Source: Dyadobacter bucti (lineage in GTDB: Bacteria; Bacteroidota; Bacteroidia; Cytophagales; Spirosomataceae). From it: 64,000 nucleotides of DNA. The translations under genes and the position numbers were made by a program. The stretch spans positions 496,001 through 560,000 of the forward strand of contig NZ_SWFP01000001.1 in assembly GCF_005869225.1 (NCBI RefSeq), written 5' to 3'. Below are positions 54,560 to 62,617 of the stretch, in pieces (within the stretch, counting starts at the first letter, position 1; each line of letters starts with the position of its first letter). The notes under the pieces were generated by a model. The model did not search any database and had not been told where the DNA came from. It saw only the letters and a program-made list of their open reading frames with translations.

Positions 54560-55627
54560 TCACTGCACGCCGACGACTGTAGGCGTGCGTATCCCCGGCT
54601 TGATCTCACCGCTTACATATACCCAGCGATTTTTCCAGAAAACAACCGGAAGCGTTACCCGGGAAGGGATATTTGTTTGTTTACCAATGTATTCCCAGCT
54701 GTCCGTTTTGGGGAAATAGTAAAGTAAATTATCAATGATACCGGGATGTGTTGCCGGATTTTTATGCAAAGCCGTTACGGCATCTACCCCGCCCCAGAAA
54801 AGGAACCGGTCGTTTCGAAGAACCGGTAGTACCGTCCCGCCGGCGGACATTCCTCTCGGCATGGGTGCCAGCTTTTCCCAGGCCACAGCCCAGCTGTTTT
54901 TTGTCCTGTGCAGGCTCAGCCGGTAGCCGTCGAGCAGGATAGCCCGGTATTTCTCTCCTTTAGAATTCAGTCCGGTGGTCTCTCCCCCGAACATATAAAA
55001 GTGGCCGTCAAAAACGGTACACGCAGGAAAAATCCGCTCGGGCCCCGGCCAGGCCTTCACTTCCGACCAGCCTGTCGCCGGATTTTTCAGATCCAGCACA
55101 AAGCATTTTTTCAGGGGCTGCCCGGTGGGTGCGCTGCTTCCTCCCGCAATCACGAACACATCCCCCACCAGTGTGCCCGACATATTCGCCAGCGGTACAG
55201 GCAAAGCCGGATAATCCGAAGTGAGCAATTTTTCGCCGTCCCACTCAAACCCTGAAACCCTGCTCAAATGTCCATCCGCATTACTACCACCCGCCACGAT
55301 CATTTTGTTCTGATACGACACCGCCACACCATATCCGGCAGGAACCGGCAGCTTTTGCTCAGATTTTATCCATTCTTTTCCATCACGCAAAATGTAAATG
55401 TCACTATACCATTTCTTCAGTCCACCTTCCCAGGGAAATTTATCGGGGAAATTAGCTCCGCCCATGCATATCAGCGTATTGTTGCTCACGCCAGCATACA
55501 TCCCAGCCCATCCCTTTCCGCCCGGTAGCACGGGCAGTTCGCTCCACTCAACGCCTGGCTGAGCCATCGTTTTCAATCCGTTCAACATACCAATCAGCAA
55601 TAAACTAAACTTTAAAAAATTATTCAT
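54560..55627 (-). CDS. Cyclically permuted kelch mutarotase (NanM-like), free-standing
   Basis: About 355 residues. The preferred start is the ATG at 55627 (MNNFLKFSLLLIGMLNG, signal cleaved near TMAQ); an ATG three codons earlier overlaps the upstream gene. The kelch propeller shows GGANFPDKFPWEGGLKKWYS, VSYQNKMIVAGGSNADGHLS, GDVFVIAGGSSAPTGQPLKK and VSGEIKPGIRTPTVVGVQ. The permuted NanM family interconverts anomers of sialic acid in the periplasm. The same domain occurs fused to a symporter at 26354-28993; here it is separate and beside SMP-30 and AKR genes, so its sugar could differ. Confidence 0.93.
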   Translation of the reverse strand: MNNFLKFSLLLIGMLNGLKTMAQPGVEWSELPVLPGGKGWAGMYAGVSNNTLICMGGANFPDKFPWEGGLKKWYSDIYILRDGKEWIKSEQKLPVPAGYGVAVSYQNKMIVAGGSNADGHLSRVSGFEWDGEKLLTSDYPALPVPLANMSGTLVGDVFVIAGGSSAPTGQPLKKCFVLDLKNPATGWSEVKAWPGPERIFPACTVFDGHFYMFGGETTGLNSKGEKYRAILLDGYRLSLHRTKNSWAVAWEKLAPMPRGMSAGGTVLPVLRNDRFLFWGGVDAVTALHKNPATHPGIIDNLLYYFPKTDSWEYIGKQTNIPSRVTLPVVFWKNRWVYVSGEIKPGIRTPTVVGVQ

Positions 55628-55629
55628 TA

Positions 55630-56475
55630 TCAGCATTTTAACGACTGTAAATATACTGTAATCATCAAAACGGCACCCGGGCCCGGCTCTCCGTACCCAC
55701 CGGTTACCAGTATTGTTCTGGTCAATTCATTTTCCTGAACAAAACACAGGTTACTGGTCAGCGGCAAAGTCGTATCGATAGAAAAAAGAAAATTTCCTTC
55801 TGGAGAGAGCACCTGTACTGCACTCATCCCGTAATGTGCTGCCCACAGATTCCCTTCCTGGTCCCGGGCCAGCCCGTCGGGTAAGTTGCCGGTTATTTCT
55901 CCCGAAAAATGTGCGGGTAACCGCGCAAAAACTTCCGGTTTGCCTAACACAATTCCCGGTGCTGCCAGCGGAACCATCATAATCCTGTTTTGATAGCTTT
56001 CGGCCACAAAAAGCTGTTTTCCATCGCCGGAAAGCACCAAACCATTGGGGTAGTCCATATTTTCGGCCACAACAATCTCTTTCCCATCCGAGCTTTGGAA
56101 AAAGACCTTCCCAGTTTCCCTGACGGAGTCGGTGAAATAGATGTTACCTGCGGTATCGGTGATCAAGTCGTTCGGACAATAGACTTTCGAACCGGCACAA
56201 ATGCCTTGAACTTTATTTTCAATGAAATTCCCGGACTTATCAAAGCGCTTGATCGAAGCCTCCTTGCTATCGCATACCAGATGAGAGCCGTCTTTCAGCA
56301 CGACCTGCCCATTGGGGCAGGCCGCTTCTGCCCAGACTGAATATGTACCCCGCTTGTCGATTTTTCCAATAAATCCACCCGTCAAAGTCGTAAAGAGAAA
56401 ATTGCCATCCCCATCCGCAACAGGGCCTTCTGTGTAAAATGGCAGATCCAAAATCTTCTTAATGGAGAAGTGCAT
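55630..56475 (-). CDS. SMP-30/gluconolactonase-family protein
   Basis: About 281 residues from the ATG at 56475 (MHFSIKKILDLPFYTEGPVA). The open frame extends to 56616, but those 47 extra codons run through a palindromic repeat element and the end of the RidA gene, so they are rejected. Six-bladed propeller motifs: Glu of FYTEGPVADGDGNFLFT (metal ligand), CPNDLITDTAGNIYFTD, MDYPNGLVLSGDGKQLFVAE and LPDGLARDQEGNLWAAHYG with the catalytic Asp region. The family hydrolyses sugar lactones using a divalent metal. In this operon it would open a lactone made by one of the sugar dehydrogenases. Confidence 0.9.
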   Translation of the reverse strand: MHFSIKKILDLPFYTEGPVADGDGNFLFTTLTGGFIGKIDKRGTYSVWAEAACPNGQVVLKDGSHLVCDSKEASIKRFDKSGNFIENKVQGICAGSKVYCPNDLITDTAGNIYFTDSVRETGKVFFQSSDGKEIVVAENMDYPNGLVLSGDGKQLFVAESYQNRIMMVPLAAPGIVLGKPEVFARLPAHFSGEITGNLPDGLARDQEGNLWAAHYGMSAVQVLSPEGNFLFSIDTTLPLTSNLCFVQENELTRTILVTGGYGEPGPGAVLMITVYLQSLKC

Positions 56476-56489
56476 CGGAATCAATGGGT

Positions 56490-56560
56490 AGCTCCTACGG
56501 AGCGTTGTGTTGTCCTTGTCTGAAACATTTTGCTGGTAAGAGGGGGCTCCTAAGGAGCCC
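56490..56560. repeat. Palindrome-bounded intergenic element
   Basis: GCTCC-TAC-GGAGC (56491-56503) and GGGCTCC-TAA-GGAGCCC (56544-56560) bound a 40-bp core whose reverse complement contains TACCAGCAAAATGTTTCAGA, like the core TAGGTAGCAAAATGTCAACA near 25260. It lies between the SMP-30 and RidA genes of a co-directional operon and would form two hairpins in the mRNA. Confidence 0.78.
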
Positions 56561-56581
56561 GGTGTTGGCCGACAGCCTAAC

Positions 56582-56965
56582 CTACTTTCCCACATAAATA
56601 ACCACATCCACCTCAAACTTCAGCAGCTCACCGAGACAACCGATCAGTGTGGTGCGGGCGGGGTATGGTTCGTTGAAATACGCACGGTAGATAGCATTGA
56701 ATTCGGCCAGATATTCCTGTTTCCCTACATAATTCCTGACCTGAACGGCATCGTCCAGACTGGCCCCGGCTGCCTCCACAATCCTTTTGAGGTTATCAAA
56801 AGAACGCCTGCACTCTCCTTCGAAAGTGTCGTTGACAATACTCCCGTTATCGTCCACCGACGCCTGTCCGGAAACAAACAGATAGTCGCCTGAAATAATG
56901 CCCGGCGAAAAAGGCAAAGGACTTTTGGGGATATTACCGCCGCTGATTACTGTTTTTTTGCTCAT
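56582..56965 (-). CDS. RidA/YjgF-family enamine/imine deaminase
   Basis: 127 residues, the full family length. Signature features: GIISGDYLFVSGQASVDDNG, the EC-RRSFDNLKRIVEAAGASL helix, and PARTTLIGCL with the conserved Arg104 that binds the carboxylate, plus Glu118. RidA proteins hydrolyse reactive enamines/imines released by PLP-dependent dehydratases or amino-acid oxidases. A threonine-synthase-like PLP enzyme is in the same operon, which gives a direct rationale. Its start overlaps the end of the RraA-like gene by 4 bp (ATGA). Confidence 0.94.
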   Translation of the reverse strand: MSKKTVISGGNIPKSPLPFSPGIISGDYLFVSGQASVDDNGSIVNDTFEGECRRSFDNLKRIVEAAGASLDDAVQVRNYVGKQEYLAEFNAIYRAYFNEPYPARTTLIGCLGELLKFEVDVVIYVGK

Positions 56966-57606
56966 AGCACTCCGTATTTTAAATAAGCTTCTGTGGCCTT
57001 CATGCCGTTTTTAATGGCATCTCTTGTAATATTTTCGGCTGATACTTTTTCGAGCGCGGCCTTGATCACCTGCTCTTCCACCTGCTTGGGTACCACCACA
57101 ATCCCGTCTTCATCGGCCATGACCAGATCGCCCGGGGAAAATTTCACTCCGTCGATTTCCACTGCTACATCCAGATCGATCACCCGCTGGCGGTTGGCGC
57201 TGTCGTAGGGATTTTTACCCACTGCAAAAACAGGAAATTGCATTTCCCGCATTTTATCAATATCCCTCACCGACCCGTGAACGATCACGCCAATGCACCC
57301 CGAGTTACGTGCGGCCGTGGAAAGCAGTTCTCCCCAAATCCCGGAACGGTTGGAGCCGCCCGCGGCACAGATCAGAATATCGCCCGGCTGACAGGAATCT
57401 ACGGCCTGTAATTCCAGTTCATAAGGGTTTTGGTCCACGTCATACATATCCGCCCAAAGCGTGGTTTTGCAGCGGCCGATGATTTTATTGATCCCGGTAA
57501 AAGCATGAAAAGCTGTACGGGTAGCCTGCTGTTTGTACCCGATCTGGTCGAGCACGTCCGACAGCACGGCTACGTACAATTTGTCTTTGAGTTCCTGTAA
57601 ATCCAT
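56962..57606 (-). CDS. RraA-like / 4-hydroxy-2-oxoacid (HMG/CHA-type) aldolase family protein
   Basis: 214 residues. The RraA fold is clear: LSDVLDQIGYKQQA, GDILICAAGGSNRSGIWGEL, GVIVHGSVRDIDKMREMQFP (Arg-Asp metal/substrate site) and FSPGDLVMADEDGIVVVPKQ. Members with this Asp-containing site and a C-terminal helical extension are divalent-metal class II aldolases or oxaloacetate decarboxylases rather than RNase E regulators. It could release pyruvate from a 4-hydroxy-2-oxoacid produced by the upstream enzymes. It is tightly coupled to the RidA gene. Confidence 0.9.
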   Translation of the reverse strand: MDLQELKDKLYVAVLSDVLDQIGYKQQATRTAFHAFTGINKIIGRCKTTLWADMYDVDQNPYELELQAVDSCQPGDILICAAGGSNRSGIWGELLSTAARNSGCIGVIVHGSVRDIDKMREMQFPVFAVGKNPYDSANRQRVIDLDVAVEIDGVKFSPGDLVMADEDGIVVVPKQVEEQVIKAALEKVSAENITRDAIKNGMKATEAYLKYGVL

Positions 57607-57617
57607 ATATTATTTAT

Positions 57618-58874
57618 TTAATTCAATTCAGAAGATGCCTTTTTGGGATCAGGACGAATGAAATACATCACTGCCACACATGCCAGCAAAATCGCGGCTG
57701 CTACCTCGAACATTTTGTTCAGATTCACATTTGCATCCCGTAATACGCCACCTGCGTAAATCCCCAGGCCGCCTACTATGCAGCTGAACAAATTGAGTAT
57801 CCCGTAAGCCGTCGCCCGGTACCGGCCGTCGGTGATCAGGCAGAGGATCGGCATCATATTGGCATCGGTGAAAGTCCGGGTAAGGGCATACAACATAAAA
57901 CAGACAATCGCTACCGACAATATGCTGGTGCCGCTGGCAAGATAAATAGCCGGTGCCGCCACGAGTAGCCCGTATAAAGGCACGAGCATCCGGCCTCTGG
58001 GATTTCTGCGGCTCCACCTGTCGGCCAGGAAACCGCCCAGCAATACCCCGGCCAGCGACGCAGTATGAAAATACCCGGTAGCATATACACCTGCCATACT
58101 TTGTGAAAGATCAAAATGCTCCTGGTAATAAGTTGGCAACCAACCCACTACCATCCAACCCACAATACTGATCAGCCCCCAGTAGATGATCGCCAGAATA
58201 TAGTCCTTCCCGCCGAAGAGGTTTCTGACGGCATCGCCAAAGCCGATGCGCGACCGGGAGCTACCAGTTGCATGGTCAACTGTTTTATCAACATCCTTTA
58301 ATGTAAAGGCAAGCAGCAAGGAATACCCTATCCCGATTACGCCGAAAATAGTGAAAGCGAAAGTCCAGGAGTGGTTTTCTGCCAGCCAGCCGCCTATAAA
58401 TCCAAGGCTCTGGCCCACCATAATGCCGCCCATGTGAATACCTGTAGCCAGCGACCGCGTTTTGTCACGGTGGTAATCCATGATCAATGCCAGGGCCGCA
58501 GGAATGTAACATGCTTCGCTGACTCCCATCAGCGCCCGTGTCAGCAGCAGTTCTTCGAAAGAGGTCGCCCTGGAAGTGAGCCAGGTAACGAGCGACCATA
58601 CAAACAAACTGCCGATGATCACTTTGCTACGGCTGAAACGGTCGGCCAGGAACCCGGCCAACGGGCTCAGCAGGCCGTATACCCAGAGGAAAACCGAGGT
58701 CAGTAACCCGAACTGGGTGTCCGACATAGGTATCGCTTCCAGAATGGAGCCACGCATCGTCGTGATCATCATCCTGTCCAGATAATTGAGGCAGCCCACC
58801 ACACAAAGTAGCGCCACGACCAGCCAGGGATAAAAAAGCGGTTTATTGATGGATATTTCGCCCGTATTTTTCAT
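57618..58874 (-). CDS. MFS transporter for an organic acid or sugar acid
   Basis: 418 residues, twelve predicted membrane helices. MFS motif A-like GFLADRFSRSKVIIGSLFVW near 75-94, NYLDRMMITTMRGSI in the first helix region, RALMGVSEACYIPAALALIM and LADRWSRRNPRGRMLVPLYG in the second half. The sequence resembles anion:cation symporter and spinster-type carriers that take up hexuronates, galactonate and similar acids. It is encoded in the middle of the catabolic operon and is the only inner-membrane transporter seen there, so it probably imports the pathway's substrate. Confidence 0.93.
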   Translation of the reverse strand: MKNTGEISINKPLFYPWLVVALLCVVGCLNYLDRMMITTMRGSILEAIPMSDTQFGLLTSVFLWVYGLLSPLAGFLADRFSRSKVIIGSLFVWSLVTWLTSRATSFEELLLTRALMGVSEACYIPAALALIMDYHRDKTRSLATGIHMGGIMVGQSLGFIGGWLAENHSWTFAFTIFGVIGIGYSLLLAFTLKDVDKTVDHATGSSRSRIGFGDAVRNLFGGKDYILAIIYWGLISIVGWMVVGWLPTYYQEHFDLSQSMAGVYATGYFHTASLAGVLLGGFLADRWSRRNPRGRMLVPLYGLLVAAPAIYLASGTSILSVAIVCFMLYALTRTFTDANMMPILCLITDGRYRATAYGILNLFSCIVGGLGIYAGGVLRDANVNLNKMFEVAAAILLACVAVMYFIRPDPKKASSELN

Positions 58875-58887
58875 TCAGTTCAAAAAA

Positions 58888-59790
58888 TCAGCTTACCGGT
58901 GTATAAAAGCTCTCAATCTCCTCGGTCATACCCATTATTTCTTCATCTGACCATGGCAGCACCTTCGCAAGAAGCGGCGGCTTGGGCTCTCCGATGGTGA
59001 TATCATAGCGCAGGTACATGGCGCGGTTGAAGAAAGACCATATCACGGGAATGATGGTTTCGATGAATTTCTGAAAAGTGAGCATGTAATCCATTGCATG
59101 CTGCGTTTCCCCTGCCAGAAATGTCTCCCGGATATACTTACACGTCGGCCCGAAAAGGTTATAGCTCGTCCCGATCGCCCCTACGGTACCGCAGAGCGCA
59201 GCCTGGCACATGAGCTCGTCAGCCCCGCTGAAAAGTTTCCACTTATCACCAGCCCGGTTTTTGATCGTACTTATTTCAAGCATTTTATCAGTGGTCAGCT
59301 TCATGCCGTGCACCTGCGGAAGGTCGAGCAGCCTGTCGATCACCTGGTGATTTGCCGCACTGCCGATCTGGTAGGGGAAAAACGGTACGTCAGTTGCCTG
59401 CGCGATGCGGCGGTAATGTTCAAAGGCCATGTCGGCAGAAGCGCCGTAATAGATCGGCCCCACAGAGGATATACCATCCGCGCCGTGGCTGGCTGCATCT
59501 TTGGCAAGCCTGATAGACTCTTCGGTATTGAGGGCACCTACCTGCACCATCACAGGAATGCGTTTGTTAGCAATTTCAAGCGTTGTCCGGGTAATTTCCT
59601 TTCTTTCCTTCTCGCTGAAAAGGAATCCCTGGCCTGTCGATCCCAAAAGATAAAGTCCGTCGACCTGTTGTTTGATCAGCAGCTCGATCAGTTTTTCGAG
59701 TTCTTTCGGGTTAAATGTTCCGTCGGGATTGACAGGAGTAAATAACGCAGGCCACAAGCCCTGAAAAATATTGCTCTGTTCACTCATCAT
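58888..59790 (-). CDS. DapA/NanA-family class I aldolase (pyruvate lyase)
   Basis: 300 residues of the Schiff-base aldolase TIM-barrel family. GSTGQG at 50-55, PYQIG with candidate catalytic Tyr140, and HGMKLTTDKM with Schiff-base Lys164. It is distant from the NanA at 25416: the loop is GQG instead of GEG, and the segment after the lysine lacks THEDF. The substrate may be a sialic-acid-like nonulosonate or a 2-keto-3-deoxy sugar acid, releasing pyruvate. The neighbouring mutarotase and sialidase-fold proteins favour the first, but this is inference. It lies 13 bp before the MFS gene. Confidence 0.92.
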   Translation of the reverse strand: MMSEQSNIFQGLWPALFTPVNPDGTFNPKELEKLIELLIKQQVDGLYLLGSTGQGFLFSEKERKEITRTTLEIANKRIPVMVQVGALNTEESIRLAKDAASHGADGISSVGPIYYGASADMAFEHYRRIAQATDVPFFPYQIGSAANHQVIDRLLDLPQVHGMKLTTDKMLEISTIKNRAGDKWKLFSGADELMCQAALCGTVGAIGTSYNLFGPTCKYIRETFLAGETQHAMDYMLTFQKFIETIIPVIWSFFNRAMYLRYDITIGEPKPPLLAKVLPWSDEEIMGMTEEIESFYTPVS

Positions 59791-59798
59791 GATTTGTG

Positions 59799-60875
59799 TT
59801 AGAAAAAAGTTTGAATTGTTTGGATGAAATTCTGATGACCGGCGATACCGACCTCAGGTAAATTGAAAAATGTATCTACCGATCCCATATCCTTGAATCC
59901 GCTGCCCGTTACCAGGCATACTACCGACTCTCCGGGATCTATTTCTTTTCGTTTGAGCGCATTTTCGAGACCTGCCAGCGCCACGGCTCCCGCAGGCTCA
60001 CAAAAAATACCCTCCGTCTGTGCAAGTGTTTTTTGCCATTTGAAAATATCCGCGTCGCCTATCGTATAACCATTCCCGCCCGAATTCCTGCAACCTCCAA
60101 TCACATGGTCTCCATCGATCACACTCGCTACCTGAAGACCGCTCACTTTTGTCGTGGAAGCATTCACGGCGTTGGCTTCCGTTTTGTTATGGCGTAAAGC
60201 CGAGGCGATCGTATCATTTCCTTCCGGCTGCACGCAGCTGATTTTTACTTGGGAACCGGCAACTTCAGCTCCCCTGCAGATCGCCAGCGTAAGCCCGCCC
60301 CCGCCCGCCGGGACGAAAATGTGTCCCGGATTTTCAAGCTCTTCCAGTATTTCGTACACGATGGTCTGCACACCCTGCATAGCCGACGGGCAATACCGGT
60401 ACGCGCTGATCGGCAGTGGAATATGTTGCTGCGCACAAAGTTTTTCAAGCTGATCAAACACGTCGGCCGTCACCCGGGGATTTTTTCCAAAATCCTTGAC
60501 CATATAGATATCCGCTCCGTACAATTGCATCTGTTTGACTTTCGGCAAAGGTGCGCCATCCACCACTACCAGAATACACCGGATACCGGAGGCCGCACAA
60601 TAGGCACTTAACGCAGCACCCGTATTTCCGCTCGATGTGGCAATGCATATTTTTTGCCCCTGCGCAGCCATTTCAGAGGTCAGTACTGCCGCAAAACGGT
60701 CTTTATAGGAACCCGTCGGGTTCAGGTTTTCCAGCTTGAAATACAGCTCGGGAACCCCCAGCATCTTCCCCACCGACCTCGATTTTACGAGGGGCGTATC
60801 TCCTTCGCCCAGCTGTACCCTATGCGCCTCCCCTACCTCGGGGAGCCTCGATCCGTATTTCCATATTGTTTTCAA
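59799..60875 (-). CDS. Threonine-synthase-like fold-type II PLP enzyme
   Basis: 358 residues. PLP lysine in ENLNPTGSYKDRFAAVL (Lys58), TSSGNTGAALSAY for cofactor contact, a glycine-rich phosphate loop VPAGGGGLTLAI, and the C-terminal SGFKDMGSVD region. It belongs to the threonine synthase/threonine dehydratase superfamily. Its place inside a sugar-catabolic operon, followed by a RidA gene, suggests beta- or gamma-elimination of ammonia, water or phosphate from a hydroxy- or amino-acid intermediate rather than threonine biosynthesis. No thrA/thrB homologues are nearby. Its start overlaps the SDR gene's end by 4 bp. Confidence 0.9.
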   Translation of the reverse strand: MKTIWKYGSRLPEVGEAHRVQLGEGDTPLVKSRSVGKMLGVPELYFKLENLNPTGSYKDRFAAVLTSEMAAQGQKICIATSSGNTGAALSAYCAASGIRCILVVVDGAPLPKVKQMQLYGADIYMVKDFGKNPRVTADVFDQLEKLCAQQHIPLPISAYRYCPSAMQGVQTIVYEILEELENPGHIFVPAGGGGLTLAICRGAEVAGSQVKISCVQPEGNDTIASALRHNKTEANAVNASTTKVSGLQVASVIDGDHVIGGCRNSGGNGYTIGDADIFKWQKTLAQTEGIFCEPAGAVALAGLENALKRKEIDPGESVVCLVTGSGFKDMGSVDTFFNLPEVGIAGHQNFIQTIQTFF

Positions 60876-61687
60876 AACTCTTCGGGGAATTGTAATTTCT
60901 TGATTGAGTACTTACTGAAATTGGGTTTGAAACCGCCGTCAATAACGAGTGTAGTTCCTGTGATATAAGCAGCTGATTCCGAGCTGAGCCACAAAATTGC
61001 ATCGGCTACTTCTTCCGGTTTGCCGCCTCTTCCCAGCGGAATGGCATCAGTGATTTCACTGATGAGTTGGTTACTGATATTCCTGCCTTCCGGATCGACA
61101 TAATCATTACTGAGCTCCGTGTCGATGTAGCCCGGTGCAATGCCCACCACCCGGATCGCACTTCGCCCGTAGGTAACGGCACATTCTTTGATAAAGCTTT
61201 CCAAAGCGCCTTTGGCTGCTATGTAGGCAGAACCCGTACCAGAAGGACGCTCCGACATCATGCTTGTCACATTCACGATCACGCCCCCGGTCCGTTTTTC
61301 CTCCATCGCTGCGGCAGCCCATTTGGTTAGGAAAGCCGGGGCGGTCAGACAGATTTTCAAGGTTTTTTCCCAGATCTCCATTTCCATCGTGCGCATGCTT
61401 TCCAGAGTCCGCCACGCCGCATTATTGACCAGAACATCTATCCTGCCCCATTTCTCAATTGTTTTTGGGATAATACTTTGGAGATAAAGCTCATCGGAAA
61501 GATCGCCAGGGATGTTCAGGCATCGGGTTCCGTATTTTTTGTCAATGACATCGGTCAGAGCCTGCAGGGTATCCGCATCCAGATCGCAGAGCGTGACCGC
61601 ATATCCGTCCTCAGCGAATTTCAGGGCAGTTGCTTTCCCGATCCCACCCGCTGCACCTGTAATGATTACTACTTTCTGATTACTCAT
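60872..61687 (-). CDS. Short-chain dehydrogenase/reductase (SDR)
   Basis: 271 residues. TGAAGGIGKATALKFAEDGY near the N-terminus binds NAD(P), NNAAW follows, the catalytic Ser and Tyr-x3-Lys lie in VTSMMSERPSGTGSAYIAAK, and ITGTTLVIDGGF closes the fold. It resembles glucose/galactose-type sugar dehydrogenases and 3-oxoacyl reductases; given the lactonase in the operon, an aldose dehydrogenase role is attractive but unproven. A 118-bp gap separates it from the SGNH gene, so an internal promoter is possible. Confidence 0.93.
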   Translation of the reverse strand: MSNQKVVIITGAAGGIGKATALKFAEDGYAVTLCDLDADTLQALTDVIDKKYGTRCLNIPGDLSDELYLQSIIPKTIEKWGRIDVLVNNAAWRTLESMRTMEMEIWEKTLKICLTAPAFLTKWAAAAMEEKRTGGVIVNVTSMMSERPSGTGSAYIAAKGALESFIKECAVTYGRSAIRVVGIAPGYIDTELSNDYVDPEGRNISNQLISEITDAIPLGRGGKPEEVADAILWLSSESAAYITGTTLVIDGGFKPNFSKYSIKKLQFPEEF

Positions 61688-61805
61688 AAATTATCTTTTT
61701 CGGCCCTTTTTCCCACCTTTATTACTCCGGACGCGTGCCACCACTTGTCCACCGCCCACCTGCGGGGACCAGCACTTTCAGGCGGGGCTCAGCAGCATTG
61801 ATGTA

Positions 61806-62603
61806 TCAGTGTTCCCCTTCATAGTATTCGCCTCCGCAGGTAGGTTCCTGCGGATTGAAAATGGATATCGTTTTGAACATGAGGCGCGCTATTTCCTGGT
61901 GGCCGGTTTCGCCAGGGTGGATCGGATCATTGAGCCAGTTTCGGTACACATTGGCAGAATTATTGAGGCGGCTGTCCTCCCAATACTGGTAATTATCGAC
62001 CAGGATCACGTTTTTTTCTTCTGCAACCCGGCGCATAAAAGGCATATAGTCAGGCAGTTTACTACGGCTTGGATCTTTTTCAATGATGATGCTGTTGGGC
62101 GTGTGAAAGATGGGGACAGCGCCTATATCCCGAATTTTCGCAACGATCTGTTCCAGGTTTTTTTGGTACAAATCCGTCGTCATATCCTTTTTAGCACAAT
62201 CATTGGTCCCGATCATGAGCGAAACCATTGCCGGCCTGAACTGGCTCACCCGCCATTCAAAATCCGACAGGATGTTGACAGTCGTATTTCCGCTGATACC
62301 TGTGTTGATCACAATGTCCCGCATTCTTTTGAGCTCCCAGCGAAGGCGTTCCCCGAAAATTTCGGGATACGAACGGTAGCCTTTCGTATGCTTTGCGCCG
62401 TGGGTAATGCTGTCGCCGGTAAAAAGCCAGATATGAGGCTCTTGTGACGCCAGCAGTTCCTTAACCCGTTCAAAATCGGGAGTTGAATCCTCGCCTCCGT
62501 TGTTTTTTACGGGATTAAATGCCACGGCACTTTGCCTTGTACCGAGCCCAAAGGCAGCCGCACCGATACCGGCCGTTTTCAAAAATTTCCTTCTTGAATT
62601 CAT
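61806..62603 (-). CDS. SGNH/GDSL hydrolase with Tat signal
   Basis: 265 residues. The twin-arginine signal is NSRRKFLKTAGIGAAAFGLG. SGNH blocks: FTGDSITHGAKHTKGYRSYP (block I, nucleophile Ser65), NTGISGNTTVN (block II Gly), MIGTNDCAKK (block III Asn) and DPIHPGETGHQEIA (block V Asp and His). Such enzymes deacetylate or de-esterify glycans; in sialic-acid systems they often remove O-acetyl groups. Encoded 14 bp after a sialidase-fold gene, it probably acts in the periplasm before uptake. The exact ester is unknown. Confidence 0.93.
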   Translation of the reverse strand: MNSRRKFLKTAGIGAAAFGLGTRQSAVAFNPVKNNGGEDSTPDFERVKELLASQEPHIWLFTGDSITHGAKHTKGYRSYPEIFGERLRWELKRMRDIVINTGISGNTTVNILSDFEWRVSQFRPAMVSLMIGTNDCAKKDMTTDLYQKNLEQIVAKIRDIGAVPIFHTPNSIIIEKDPSRSKLPDYMPFMRRVAEEKNVILVDNYQYWEDSRLNNSANVYRNWLNDPIHPGETGHQEIARLMFKTISIFNPQEPTCGGEYYEGEH

Positions 62604-62617
62604 GCGATCCTGAACGG

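Noticed and set aside
58888..59790. Calling the lyase dihydrodipicolinate synthase of lysine biosynthesis
   Set aside because: It has GSTGQG rather than the GTTGES loop of DapA, and its neighbours are catabolic, so the biosynthetic assignment is unlikely.
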